From contig NW_006763304.1 of NCBI RefSeq assembly GCF_000218685.1, positions 739,269 through 803,268 of the forward strand: DNA of 64,000 nucleotides. The letters are read 5' to 3'. A model generated the notes under the pieces. The model searched no databases. It saw only the letters and a program-made list of their open reading frames with translations, and had not been told where the DNA came from. This stretch comes from Serpula lacrymans var. lacrymans S7.9. Taxonomy: Eukaryota > Basidiomycota > Agaricomycetes > Boletales > Serpulaceae. The stretch's first letter is position 1; every line of letters begins with the position of its first letter. The position numbers and the translations under genes are program-made. Of this stretch, positions 22,152 through 34,305 are shown piece by piece.

Positions 22152-23477
22152 ATGTCGGACTTGAACCTGCAAGTCATAATTCGATACAAAGGAGAAAAGG
22201 CTTTTCAATTCGTGCCAGGCCAATTATCCGAGAGTAAACTGTTGGCCCTCGTAAAGGCCACAATTAGCGGATTGCGAGCCCCATGCCCCAAAACAGACAA
22301 TATACATCTCTTATCGTTTGGTTTAGTATCGCTCTCCTGGCAGGGAACCTTTCATTCGATCAATGCGAGTATAATTTGGCCGACCATACTATTCAATATT
22401 TCTGATCAGTGTATCTTTCTTTAGCCAATAATTATCCGTTATACCAAGCTTTTGGAGGATGGCCCTGAACTATCTCGGCTCAAAGAACGCCTCTCAATGT
22501 GAGTTGAACACGCCCATCATTTGACTCTGATAATCTAAAATTTAAAATTTAGCGCAGAGATGACTATCATAAAGGGGTAAAAACGATCCTTTATCATCAT
22601 CATGTATTTTGACGTTATTGCCAGCCCAGAAATAAGTGCGGCACTCCATATGGCTTTAGATAGACAGAAAACGCAACAAAGAGGACTTTCATCGACAATC
22701 TTCCCATCTCCCACTACGGTTCCCAAGATATCGCACATTGACCACCTTCCACATGCGGATATCCTTCCTCGGCCTTCGTTTCCCCGAATACCTAGCATAT
22801 TTGCGATGCATCCGAGTCATCTGTCTTCAGTTGATTCCCATGGTCCTGAAGGGAGTACCAACAAGGTGCATAATCTTTGACAATCTAGGTCGCTGATGCT
22901 GATATTTGGGCTGCACCCCTCCTTTACATAATATATCAGAATTCTCTCCCTGCTACTCCAGGCTCTTCTGTGGGTATGCAGACGAACATTCCTTCCTCTC
23001 AACCCATTGATATACACGATCAGACTGCTTCAAAGGTTGATCAATTGCGCGCAAATTTAGCAAGAACACGTGCATATATTAAAGATGCATCCACGAGAGA
23101 AAGCGCTATATTGGCTGAACTTAAGAAATTCGGAGAAGGCGATCCTCAAGTAACTGCAGATTCTCAGGCTATTGCTTGTAGTCCGCTTTCACAACAAACA
23201 TGTGGTAAGCAATTGCTCTGTCTATGAATGCTCATAGTAGCTTTTTATTGATCAAATCAAATAACGAGTAGAACATCAAGCTCAAAATATGATTGTAGAA
23301 GAGGCTTTGAAAGATGAAAGACGCAGACGTGAAAGTGCCGAGCAACTAATCAGAGACATTGAAAAGGAGTGTAGAGAACCTTTCGTGGTTCCCGCCCTGC
23401 TTCAGGCCTTTGTCGACATTTCCCAATTAGCTGCCAGTGATGGAGCCGAAAACCATACACTAGTACGTTCATCGTAG
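22152..23477 (+). CDS. Unrecognised coiled-coil family, copy 1 (intact)
   Basis: Six exons: 22152-22364, 22425-22498, 22553-22576, 22625-22865, 22940-23204 and 23272-23477; phases consistent; 340 residues. The first intron appears to use a GC donor (gcgagt). The N-terminal 71 residues (exon 1) form a compact domain opening MSDLNLQVIIRYKGEKAF and containing a SLSWQGTF block. The middle is Pro/Ser-rich. Exon 5 has a helical stretch with STRESAILAELKKFGEG. The last exon is a basic coiled coil ending in the family signature KECREPFVVPALLQAFVDIS. Two further copies lie at 26681-27662 and 32625-34051, with identical lengths of exons 1 (213 nt) and 3 (24 nt). I do not recognise the family. No signal peptide or membrane helix is visible, so a cytosolic or nuclear scaffold is possible. 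Confidence 0.72.
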
Positions 23478-23870
23478 CGCATGGGAAATATTCTTAACTT
23501 TTCGACAGTAACAAAAATTTACTAAACACCATATTTCAGCTTTGACTACCCAGCAGATATTTGTAAGATAGGACTCATGCAAATACGACTGCTATCACGT
23601 GAGCTATCTTGTCACACTTACATTTGTTTGGCGGGGGTAAACTGCCTGAAAATAGTGTAGAAATTAGAACAACAAAAAATCGTGAAATCTAAAACCTGAG
23701 GATTATAAGGATCATCATTCCCGAAATTCCTCAGGTTCTCAATTTCTTGTATCTGTGCTACCTAGTCTACTACACCCCCAGCAATGATTTATTTGTGATG
23801 AGTCATGATGAATGACAAGCATTCTAAGGGATAAACTAAAGAGTGAAATAATTACCTCCAGCCCACTGGG

Positions 23871-26173
23871 ATGACGAAAAGGCGTTCAACAGTTTCACGC
23901 ATTTCCAATCTCAAGGGCCATGCCAACAAGAAGCTCAAAGTCGACAATTCTGGTGATGAAAGGGGAGGAAAAGAAAATGTAAGCAATGATGAAACACACG
24001 AGAAAAGACTGCAGTTGAAAACAGTAAACAGATTCCCTGCTGGTCACTGAAGAAAATCTTGGCTCGGGTAACAAAGACTTTTGCAGAAATTACTTCACCG
24101 ACCTGGTCATCTTCTGGGGCTATAGCACCTTTAAACCTGCGTGGAAACACCAATGCTGTGCCTGTGGTACAGACGACCCAACAAACCTGGTCACCCACAG
24201 TACAAGAGGTTGAAGATGAGGATGCACCATCCCTCCCTCCTGCCAGTCCATCTCCTCCGAAGCAGCATCAACCATGGGCCCCTATAGTGGAGGAAGTGGA
24301 CGATGAGGATGCTTTGTTCAAAGGAGAGAAGGGAACAAATGCAGACTCCTGGGGAGAATCAGATGATGAGAATGATGGGAATGATGGCATCCATGACAAA
24401 CACACCAAATTAAACAATCATTCACACCACCACCCACGACTTCTGATGCAAAGGCTGCACTGGCAGATGTCACTGAGATCTTGCACCCAAAGCGGAAATC
24501 CGGGATTGGTCACAATCCTTTTGAAGGAGATGAGCTCCTCCAAAAGCGGCTTCAGATGGTCAAAATGTGCCTGTGGATTTACACGGACAAGTCACAGTCC
24601 ACAACCTGGACTGCAGCATTCGAGAAAACGGCACACTCATTACAAACACGCATGCACACTGCCAAACGTGTTCACAAATGGGCGAGGTTGTTTATTACAG
24701 ATCGGGAGGACCTCCCAATGAATCTGTATGGGTCGTGGAATGTGTCCTTGCTTGATACAGGCGAGCTCGCAAAGGAACTTCACGCAAATCTTCAAACAAT
24801 CGGCAAATATGTCAGTGCACAGGATATTGTCCGCTTTCTGGACAGAGAGGACATCAAATCACAGTATGGACTCAAGAAATCAATCTCACTGGCAACCACC
24901 CGCAGGTGGATGCATATGATGGATTTCCGCTGGACAAAAGCCCCATTGGGTCAATACACTGATGGGCATGGACGTGAAGATGTCGTGACGTACCGGCAGA
25001 CCTGCTTCTTGCCCACAATTGCCGAACTGGAATGGAACATGAGGTCTTGGAAGGATGATATTGAGGAGGCAAGGGATTGGCGGGATCCGGCAGCCAAGAG
25101 GGTCGTAGTATGGTGGCACAATGAGTCGACATTCTACGCAAATGACCGCCGTAAGGTTTATTGGGTTCACCTTACCGAGAAGGCAGTTCCGTGCCAGAAA
25201 GGAGAAGGTGTATCAATCATGGTTGCCGACTTCATTTCTGTGGATTACAGCTGGATGACATCCCCTGACAGCAAACAATGCACACGCATATTATTCAAAG
25301 CCAGCAAGAATCACCAGGGATATTTTTCGAATGAAGACATTCTCAGCCACGCATGTCAAGCAATGGATCTTCTTGAAAATTGGTATTCCACCGAAACCCA
25401 TGTCCTTGTCTTCGACAATGCACCCACTCACCTCAAACGAGCAGACGACGCCCTTTCTGCCCGCAAGATGTCAAAATACCCGACAAAACGTGGAAGACCA
25501 TTTTTTGGTGTTCAGAGGAATGTTGTTGACGAAAGCGGGCAACCGGTCTACAGAACAAACGGTAAGGTCATGAAGGAGATAGTACGAATGGCAGATGCTC
25601 GGCTTGCAGACGGCTCACCACAGTCACTGTACTTCCCGCCAGGAGATCCACAGGAAGGTGCCTTTCGAGGGATGGTAGACCTTCTTGAGGAGCGCGGGTA
25701 CAAGGACATTGATGGGATTTGTGCCAAATGTCCAGGCTTCAAGTGCCCCAAAGACACCCCGCATTGCTGCTTGCGCCGTATGCTCTATAATGAGCCTGAT
25801 TTTGCAGAGGTTGAGTCCCTTCTCGAGGTAACTTGCAGGGCACGAGGATTCCAGGTCATATTTCTCCCCAAGTTCCACTGCAAGCTTAATTTTATCGAGC
25901 AATGCTGGGGTCACGCAAAACGCACCTACTGTCAATTCCCGCCATCAAATTACGAGGCCGATTTAGAGCACAATGTCATTGCTGCGCTCGACGCTGTCCC
26001 ACTGTGCACAATGCGCCAGTAAGTCATAAATTTGCGGTGTCACAAGAACAGTAAATTACAGCTTTTCTAATCTACATTCACGCAGGTTTGCTACTCGATC
26101 ACTGCGCTTTATGGATGCTTACAGGAAAGGTCTTGACGGCAAGCAGGCAATGTGGGCCAACAGGAGATATTGA
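23871..26173 (+). mobile_element. DDE-superfamily transposase gene (Tc1/mariner-like fold), probably inactive
   Basis: Coding starts with an ATG at 23871 (exon to 23978). It continues in pieces around 24030-24400, then a long frame from about 24440 to 26018 and a last exon 26086-26173 after a clean gtaagt-AG intron. Numbered from 24481, the catalytic region shows VVVWWHNESTFYANDRRK (first acidic site, here N214 where related transposases have Asp), VLVFDNAPTHLKR (D312) and NFIEQCWGHAKR (E473). Between D312 and E473 is a Cys cluster (CAKCPGFKCPKDTPHCC). The frame shifts between the segment ending near 24420 and the main frame, which could be an intron or a lesion. This type is widespread in agaricomycete genomes. 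No terminal inverted repeats were identified. It sits between copies 1 and 2 of the coiled-coil family. Confidence 0.75.
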
Positions 26174-26680
26174 GGACACTGGACTTTACCCATGGGTATC
26201 ATGGGAGAACTTGCAGCAGGCCTCTGAAGTGACTTCTTGACTAATCCATTCAGTCTTTTTAAACAGTCATATAGCATTTTTTTTTACAGTTCATCGTACC
26301 CTAATGATATTTTTCTTCGTAGATTGTACCTACTCCCATGCTTAATGTACTTAGCGCATACTTATCCTCCCGGATCACCTGACCATCACGCAAATGTCAC
26401 AGCGCCACATAGTGGTTGCGTTTGCATGAGTCCTATCTTACCTTTCTGCATTTCACGTGGCTGCCAGTGGTAAAGAGATGCTCGTTGCTTAAAATATCTC
26501 GGAGCCGTGGGCCGGGCGGTCCAAGCCTCTGTGGCTGAGGACTGATGAGCTTGAGGTTCAACCAGTAATTTTTAACGAAGTGCATTCAGTGCTGATCCAT
26601 AGCAACTTGGTTATTCATATCTTTTATACTTTTATGCTCTTCACCACCTTTAGTAGTATTTGATGCCAGATCTATCCACC

Positions 26681-27662
26681 ATGTCTGTCACAACTCTTGA
26701 TGTGATACTTTGGTATAAAGGGGCAAAAGCATCCCAGCTCACTCTAGGACTAATACAGGAAACTCAGTTTTTAGGCATTGTCAAAGATACTCTTTATGAT
26801 TTGGGTGCTCCCTTCCCAAAGACAGGCAACTTTTACCTACTATCAACTGGTACTGTTTTGTTATCATGGACAGGAATACATTCATCATTGAAGGTAAGTG
26901 TCCCATATTGTGGCTTGTTCCTCTGTTCTAACTGGTAAGTGTGATTATCTACTGCAGCTGATGCATAAACCATATTTCAAGTTGTTGCAGAATCTCCTAT
27001 TTCACGCCAGAGAAAACCATATAATGTGAGTTGCATATGAGTCACTAATTCACATAATACAAAATTCACAACGCTTCTAGACTTTTGATTGCTGTGGTGG
27101 AAAGGTGAACTATTATTTTCCTTGTCTACCGTAACTCTCATGGATGATATCAACTCCAGGCCACAACTCATAGCTAATTTGAATATTATGAAGAGCAGGA
27201 TAAATCAGGTGAAAATTGCATCCCCATCAGCCACACCCTCACATCCCGATTGACAAAAGGTTTTCGATGCTGCCATAACTGGGGGCAGTGTTGGGGCTTT
27301 GTCGGGATCATTAATATCGTTCAGAAGTGCATATATGTTTTCCTCTTACTCCATAGATATTGAGTTATTGAAAATTTGACACCAGCTTTTGAACGTGTGG
27401 TGCATAGTCTTTCCATCTGAAATAATCACAGTAACTCATCACCAAATTTGAACTATTGATAGAACATCAAGTTCAACTCAGTGTTGCAGAAAGAACTTTG
27501 AAAAGTGAACAACGAAGACGTGAAGGTGCTGAACAACTGGTCAGAGATGTTGAAAAGGAGTGTAAAGAACCTTTTGTTGTCCCTGCCCTGCTACAGGCCT
27601 TTGTCGACATTTCTCAATTAGCTGACGAACCCAAAAACCACTTACGCACTGAGTCATCGTAG
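26681..27662 (+). pseudogene. Unrecognised coiled-coil family, copy 2 (internal exons lost)
   Basis: Exon 1 is 26681-26893 (213 nt, opening MSVTTLDVILWYKGAKAS), exon 2 is 26958-27025, exon 3 is 24 nt (ILLIAVVER) and part of exon 4 follows, all with the same phases as copy 1. The last exon (27463-27662) keeps the signature KECKEPFVVPALLQAFVDIS. In between, about 270 bp carry stops and no counterpart of the AILAEL coil exon, and the phase after exon 4 does not fit the last exon. So this copy is probably non-functional, or has gained a different small exon that I did not find. Confidence 0.6.
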
Positions 27663-27914
27663 CCTGGGTGATGACCGCCTTTCACATCCCGGCAGATAAT
27701 TGGCTTATCACTATATCCAACATGGAGTTGTCTTCATTGTCAGAGCATTTGCATCTAGTCTTTTTTTCCCTCTGGCCGACACTGGCATCAATTCCTAAAA
27801 TTGGTATCTCTCGTCCATCCACCGTCATCAGAGGCTTTTTCAACCTTAAAACCCAAGTAACCTACCCCAAAAACTGCACCCTTACTGTGAAAAGTCTAAA
27901 CTCGCCCCATCCGT

Positions 27915-28614
27915 TGTCAGGACCATTTTATCATTTTCTTATTTTCTCTATGTCTTGGTTCTCGAACGCTTTTCCCATTACACCTCTGGCTCTAGGGCTA
28001 GAGGTATCATTTGCCATTTTACTTCTCATAGCCCTCACAGGCTTTCTTAACCATCACTACCACTTTATATCACAGATCAGAGACTGGGTATCACTCCCAG
28101 CCAGCCAGCACACTGAGTAGGGACTGGTAGTAGGCATCTCGCCAACCAGCTCCAAGCCCCAGTAAAGCCTGGATATACTAATAAACGCCTTGTCCAGGAT
28201 CGTACCTCATCATGAGGATACGGTTCCTGAACACGCGTAACAAACCTCTATCATTAGTACAAAACTCTCACCCGCTGATTAATCAAGTTAAAAGTCGTAC
28301 AATAGTTGTTCTCTCTTTTTCTTATTGGCCGATTGGTTCCTCAGACCACTTTTCGTTTGTTCTCCTTTCGGTCTGAAGAACGAACAGTTCACTATATAAA
28401 GTCTTACCTATTCATGTATAGCTCCTTAGTTTTCTATAACTGAATTTACCCGCTCTACTCCTCAACGAAAACCCTTGAGCTTACCTCCCAAAAAGATCCT
28501 CTACTCACTATATTTACTAGCGTCTGTCGACCTCAAGCTCATCGAACCTCTTACTCCCTGCAAGAGCAGAAGGAGACAGGTTTCTTTTTTGTTATAGTTT
28601 ATCGTTGCCTCACA
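27915..28614 (+). repeat. Solo LTR of the Ty3 chromovirus, sense orientation on +, with 5-bp target duplication TCCGT
   Basis: This 700-bp stretch is a diverged copy, in the opposite orientation, of the LTRs at 46915-47610 and 54248-54943. It begins TGTCAGGACC and ends GTTGCCTCACA. It is flanked by TCCGT on both sides (27910-27914 and 28615-28619), a perfect 5-bp target-site duplication, so it is a genuine solo LTR left by recombination between two LTRs. It carries substitutions and small indels against the full element and so is older. A short open frame at 27950-28120 matches the one in the full LTRs (56 residues). Confidence 0.92.
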
Positions 28615-28619
28615 TCCGT

Positions 28620-31600
28620 GTGCATTGTTCACAACTACCTGCATGGTGACATCAATGGTGTGAGCCTTGAAAGAACTGGTTCCAACATGGTCCTGGTTGT
28701 TTAGATGTGACCCCCCCAAAGTATATGTTGTGTCTTTGGCTATTATGCTGTAGTTTTGCCTTTTGATTGACCAATCTCATTTCTCTTGCAGTGACTGTTT
28801 GAGTTCAGAAGAGGCATTTGATCCACAGAGTATCTAATAAAGGTAGTGCACAAGGACACACAGAATTTGCTGTGAAGGAGGGGGTGGAGTGGTTGGTGAC
28901 CTATGAAGAGGCTAGGAAGGCTTTTGTGTATGCCAGTTTCATCAGGAAAATGGTTGATTCCTGCTATTGCCTGATGGTGTTTGGCAAATATCAGCATACA
29001 GATACCCTCATTGGATGAGCTTGGCATAGATTAGCAGAATATAGCAGGTTCAGCAGCAGATTGCATGATATGGCCCAGGCGTTGTCGATGATGAGTACTG
29101 TTGTTAGAAAACCACACACAAAACAAACTAACACACAATCCTCCCAGATTCCACGGAACTTGTTTATGGGCTTTGCCTCCTAGAACAGTGGAGTGGTCTG
29201 GTTTTTTGTGGGGTGGTACGTATAAAGATCCTTCAAAGTAAAACCCAGAGGTGTATGAGTGTGGGTTTTGAGGAGGAGGGATAGTTGAATTTATAGGAAG
29301 ATAGGTGCTTTGTGGCGAGTATAGACGAGCACTACCTTGCTAATCGTAGCACAAGGTAGGTTTGAGAACAACGAGGATGACGAGGTGACGAGGTTCCCAG
29401 TGATAGCAGGCTCCTGACGCACAAACTGTAGTGCTCAGAAGGACTCTAATCGAAAGGGAAGACAATCACTTTCAAAAGTGACGAGTGACGATGACAGCAG
29501 TTAATAATGGTAGAAGTGGGAAGTGTTGTGACCACACTGGATCACAAGTAGCAGAGTAGTGAACTTGAGTGTAGAGAAGAAGTCTGGATTAGATTTCTTG
29601 TTTTTTTTACAAGGTAAAATACAGGGGTTTATATAGTAAAAGAAAAGTAGGCTATGCACAGTATAGCTGTGCAAAAAGAATGAGAAAGAACATGAAGGAA
29701 GGAATGTATGCTGATGAATCCTGCGTAGGTAGTACAGGATAAGATTGTCAAAAAAAGGAAAAGAAAGAGATAGAACAATGAATGCTGTGAGTAATGTCAC
29801 AGGTTTGTACAGCCATAAAGTAAAGTCCAATAGCAAAAAGAGAGCAGGAAAATCATGATGTCATGGGAAGATGCAGTAAAAAAAGGGCAAGGCAAAACAC
29901 TATCAGTATCAACACAGTTCCTTTATTGTCAGTCAGGCATTCTAAAAAAATATGTGTCCATAAAAATGATTCAAAAATCAAAAATAATTGCACTGTAAAT
30001 GAATGTTCTGCTGAAGAAAAAGAAACTGGAGCCACCGGTCCACCACCTAGTCCAAATCTGACAGTTCCATGGCCTTACCAATGGACTGGTTGTGTTGGAC
30101 CACCTGATCAAACGAGGGAGGGAGAGGAGTAGTTCCAATTTGGAACAAGTGAGTCCCAGGCAGCGTGTGGTAGGTGTAGCTGTAGCGAAGACGATGGACA
30201 AAAGATAAGTGTACCCAAGTGAATGGGACAGCGATGAACATGGGCGACGCAAGGGGATGAACCTTCTCCAGCTCAAAAATTACCCACCCACGCTCCAACC
30301 AGGCAAGACAAGCGACCGATGTTTTGATAGTATATGATGGCAGATCGACGTCATAAAGATGGACCTGTTGCCCTATTTGAACCGGCCGCCGGGGCTTTGC
30401 TGATATCAGCAGTGGCACGTGGTAGTCAACGGATCGGCGACGGAAGCGGATAGGAAGTGGTGACATCAGAAATGGTGGGGGTGCAAATAAGATGAGGAGG
30501 AGGAGGGTGGAGGTGACAGAAAAGTGGATTAGAATGGGGATCCAGAAACGACCGTCAGGTGAGAATAAAAAGGAGAGGAAGGGGCCCATGGTGGGGCTAG
30601 GCAAAGGAAGGGGAGTAAGGGAAACAACAAAAGCGAGGGCGCAATGCAATGTGTAGCCAGTGGCGACGCGAAAATTTGCCGAAATGCCGAAACACGGAAA
30701 GTACCGGATGGAAAAGCAAAGGTGAGCGTGACTGGATTGCCTAATAGAGGTGGTGCTGATCAGCCACAAGTTCGAAAAAGGCAATATTAATTACCATTCC
30801 ACGTGGCACTGTGCCTGTGTGGCGCAAAGGCGAGTCTTTTGAATATTCACTTCATTATTGACACCTGTCCATGCTACCAATCAACTTTGGTGCATGACAG
30901 CGTGTATTTTCTGCGACACATTATATGTATTTGTACGTAATGGTATGTATATATAACAGTGGTCGGGTTGTCTGGTATGAGAGTATCAAACAACATGGCT
31001 TGGATGGTAACCTAAACAAGGTAGAGCAGTATTGTCATAGGTGTCAAGAGGTTGTTGATAGCTGCCAGGCTGCCATCTGTAAATTCTGATAGTAGAATTC
31101 AAGTTGAAAATTTTGGGTTATTTAACAGAGAGGGTCAGGTAGAAAACCCTCCTGGCAGCTCCGAGACTCTAGGATGCTTAGCGATGACTTTACAGAAACT
31201 AGGAAATCTTAAAACAAGGGTATATATTATACTTTATACTATGAGTCTGATTTGGTATTGTTACTAAGTGGTTAAGTTGTGTATTGCATTCGACTTGTTA
31301 AGTCTTTGAGTGGCTTTAGTTTGAATCCCTCCTGTGAATTTGAAATATAATAATCTTATAAGTTTGCAAATAGAAGCAATTAAGGCAACAACAATGGCAA
31401 ATAAAATCATATGATGTATTCCAAAAGTACACCTCAATAAAAGGGTGACAGAAAATAAATGTGACATCGCACAGAATACAATATGCTAGTTGAGGAGAGT
31501 GAACAGGTTTTTTTTGTACATCCCCTGGTATAGATGTCGTCACAATTACAGAACCTGCTGGGCCTGCTGGCTCCTGCTAAGACTTTGCATAGGCTTAGCA

Positions 31601-32624
31601 GATTTATTATTATTTTTGTGATGGCACATCATCAGCAGATGGGTGGGAATTCCCAATAAAAGGTTTCATACAAGGTCTGGCATAGGTGTCGTCATCCTGC
31701 CAGCATCTGCTGGTGCTGCTGGCTCCTGCTGAGGCATTACATTACCTTGGCAGAATTTTTTTGGTTTCGTGATGTTCATTCAGCAATGACTGTAAAATCT
31801 CACATCTATAACAGCATTCATAATGCTAGTGATCATAGTCAATGGGAACTGTCCGACTCTTAGGCTGGTGCTCAAGTAAGGTAGCCTGATAATTTATCGG
31901 GTGGACGCTCACAGTCATGTCCATCAACTTCTGCACAGCCTACTATTCAGTGAGAACAAGTGTGCAAAGTTTATCACTGTGGATAGCCTCCCCTATCACA
32001 ACAACACCTTCTGGGTCCTCCAGGAGACTACTGCTGATTGACAAGGTTGCCTGGTAAATGTTTCCAGGTGCAACCAAGTCTTTCCTTAGTTCTTGTGCAT
32101 TTTTTACTCTAACAAATAGTTTCTTGTTTTTGTACGAGTACTGGTGCAGGTAGTACACGCAATGTCTAAAATGTGGCCGAAACGCTGTTGAGGGTGGCCC
32201 ACACCTGTTCACATCGTATGTACTCCTTGAAGGAATGATCAGAGTTAGAATATGTACTTGCACTGCCAATTTATGAACAACGTCCATGACGGTAGATTTT
32301 ATCGTTAAAGTCTTCAAGTTTGAATGCCCTAGTAGATAACGTCAGGCCTTTCTGTCAACACTGTAATGTAGTCTGGCTGAACTTGACGTGAAGTTACTAG
32401 GGCGCGCAAAGGCCAGAAGTTGAAGTTTCTTTATTTCCTAAGTTAAAGCTCTCAAACCATTGTTTTGGATAATCGATGACCCACATCGATATCAGTGCCG
32501 ATGTCACGCGGTTGTTTGGTCGGTCGCGCTTTGGTGTATTTGTTGGACGACCAACAAGCAGCGTACTAGGTTGTAGCTCGTGACACTGGTGATCATATTC
32601 AAGTGATTTCATGTTAGTGGGTAC
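28620..32624. other. 4-kb gene-poor region, probably old repeat debris
   Basis: No intact gene recognised. A minus-strand frame of 245 codons at 30047-30784 is hydrophobic at its start and Pro/His-rich; it matches nothing I know and may be chance or TE-derived. Around 29100-29860 the sequence has LTR-like traits on the minus strand (a TATA-like run near 29620) but no second copy is present. At 31555-31620 and 31685-31780 two similar blocks rich in CTGCTGG-type motifs are repeated. A minus-strand frame at 31943-32317 is unassigned. Confidence 0.4.
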
Positions 32625-34051
32625 ATGCCTGCACTCAGCCTCCAGCTTTCTGTCCAATATGAAGGTCCAAAAGCAAAAGTTCTACAAGAAGAGTACCAGG
32701 CACCAAACACGGTAGATATCATGAATATTCTCAAGGCAGACTTAGAAGTTCTTCAAATACCGTGTCCTCCCCGAAAAAGTGTTGAACTAGCAGATAATGG
32801 TATAATCAAGTTTGGGTGGAAGACAACAAGTGACAGTGTATGTTCACGAATCATCCACCCGCCAAGTTCTTGTTCGTTAATTCGAAATGTAAAGGCGCTG
32901 CACAGAAGGTTGCGACGGATAGTGGTAGAACGGCATGATAACTCTTCCCAGAAGACTCTCAGGAGTAAATGTTCCATGTAAGTTATAGTTCTCAGAGAGT
33001 CCGTGTTCCTCGTTTCTATTCGTATCTGAGAGCCTTTGACTGTCTACAGTCTGACCATGACATTACTCGAAGAGTTAGTTTACATATTCCTCGTCAAACC
33101 TAGGCCGAGCTTTAATGCAATATCCCAGCCCACTCCTTCCATCAGGTCGATCACTGAGTTCCAGGTCCCGCGACGTCTCGTAGAGATCTCCCCCGACTAG
33201 ATTGACATCCAGTCCGAAGACTCGGAAAACTTCTGACTCTGCTGATAATGGTTCCAATGTGATATCCCCAATGAGGCCCATGTCTCATAGATCACGGTTT
33301 CATCCTCCAGAGTCTCCCAAACAAGACAGGCATGATACACAGGGAATGGACCAACATAGAAGTCCATTGATCATAATGAATGACGAAAGCTTGCGTCATT
33401 TAGATGATTCTCTGCAGCGTCTGCGCAGTATCAGTGATAGTCTACAGGATAGCAACGATAAGGTATGCCTATTTAGTACTCAATGGCTATAAAGCATTAA
33501 TGTGCTAGCTCAAGCATGAAAGGACAACGTCTAGATCCAGTGAATCAACCAAGTGTGATGAATATCAATCACAAGCCCATAGTAGATCTACTGGTGAACG
33601 GGGAAAACCTAACGGTGACAAGGTTTCCTCCACGGGCTCGGCGACAAATCGCAACGAAAAAACTACTCGGCTTACTCGGGAACTGTGGAATATTCGGAGA
33701 GAGATGCAAGCCCAGCATGCAAGGGAAGCAGCTATTTTAGCCGAGCTTGGTGACACCAATACTCTGCCCACAGGCCCCAAACTCCAGGCTGTCGCTACAA
33801 AGCCAGAAAGCTTGCACCAAACTTCTCGTACGTATGCCCTGATTGTATACCAGTGCTTCGCTGACAGTATGCATTATGCAGGCATGGAAGCCCTTCTTCG
33901 AACAGCCTTAGCGGAGACTCATCAGGAAAGAAGAAGGCGAATTTACGCAGAGCATGCATTGAAGGAAGTCGAGAGGGAGTGTAGAGCACCTTTTGTTGTG
34001 CCTGCATTACTTGAAGCATTTCTCAGCATCTCTGAATTGACAAGAACATAA
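32625..34051 (+). CDS. Unrecognised coiled-coil family, copy 3
   Basis: Exon 1 is 32625-32837 (213 nt, opening MPALSLQLSVQYEGPKAK), exon 2 is 32895-32977, exon 3 is 24 nt (ILTMTLLEE), exon 4 is interrupted by a further short intron ending near 33200, followed by exons around 33202-33462 and 33508-33831, and a last exon at 33882-34051. The middle is longer and more charged than in copy 1, with KHERTTSRSS and TRLTRELWNIRREMQAQHAR leading into REAAILAELGD. The C-terminus carries the family signature in the form RECRAPFVVPALLEAFLSIS. All splice phases could be matched, so it looks intact. Function unknown; probably a protein-interaction role through the coiled coil. Confidence 0.65.
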
Positions 34052-34305
34052 CTTTACAGTGCATCCGCGCTTTCCTGTACATTGCACAGCATTCCATCCT
34101 GAGGTCGGTGAATTGAAGGAACATTGGGTGCTACACCAAATGTCTATAACTCTTGCACCACTACAAGATATTTGAATATATCTGACAGGTTGATACTACC
34201 ATAGGTTATTCTTAAGCATGAAGGAATATTTGGCAAATACACTAGTCCGAGACTAAAAATTCTGATCGATTCCGGCGTAGTAGTCTCTAAAAATTGTAAT
34301 GCCTG

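Noticed and set aside
28630..28700. Plus-strand reading resembling a kinase HGD motif
   Set aside because: Only about seven residues fit and stops follow at once; no other kinase motif nearby.
30047..30784. 245-codon minus-strand frame
   Set aside because: No family features, no splice context, surrounded by repeat debris; kept only as a note.
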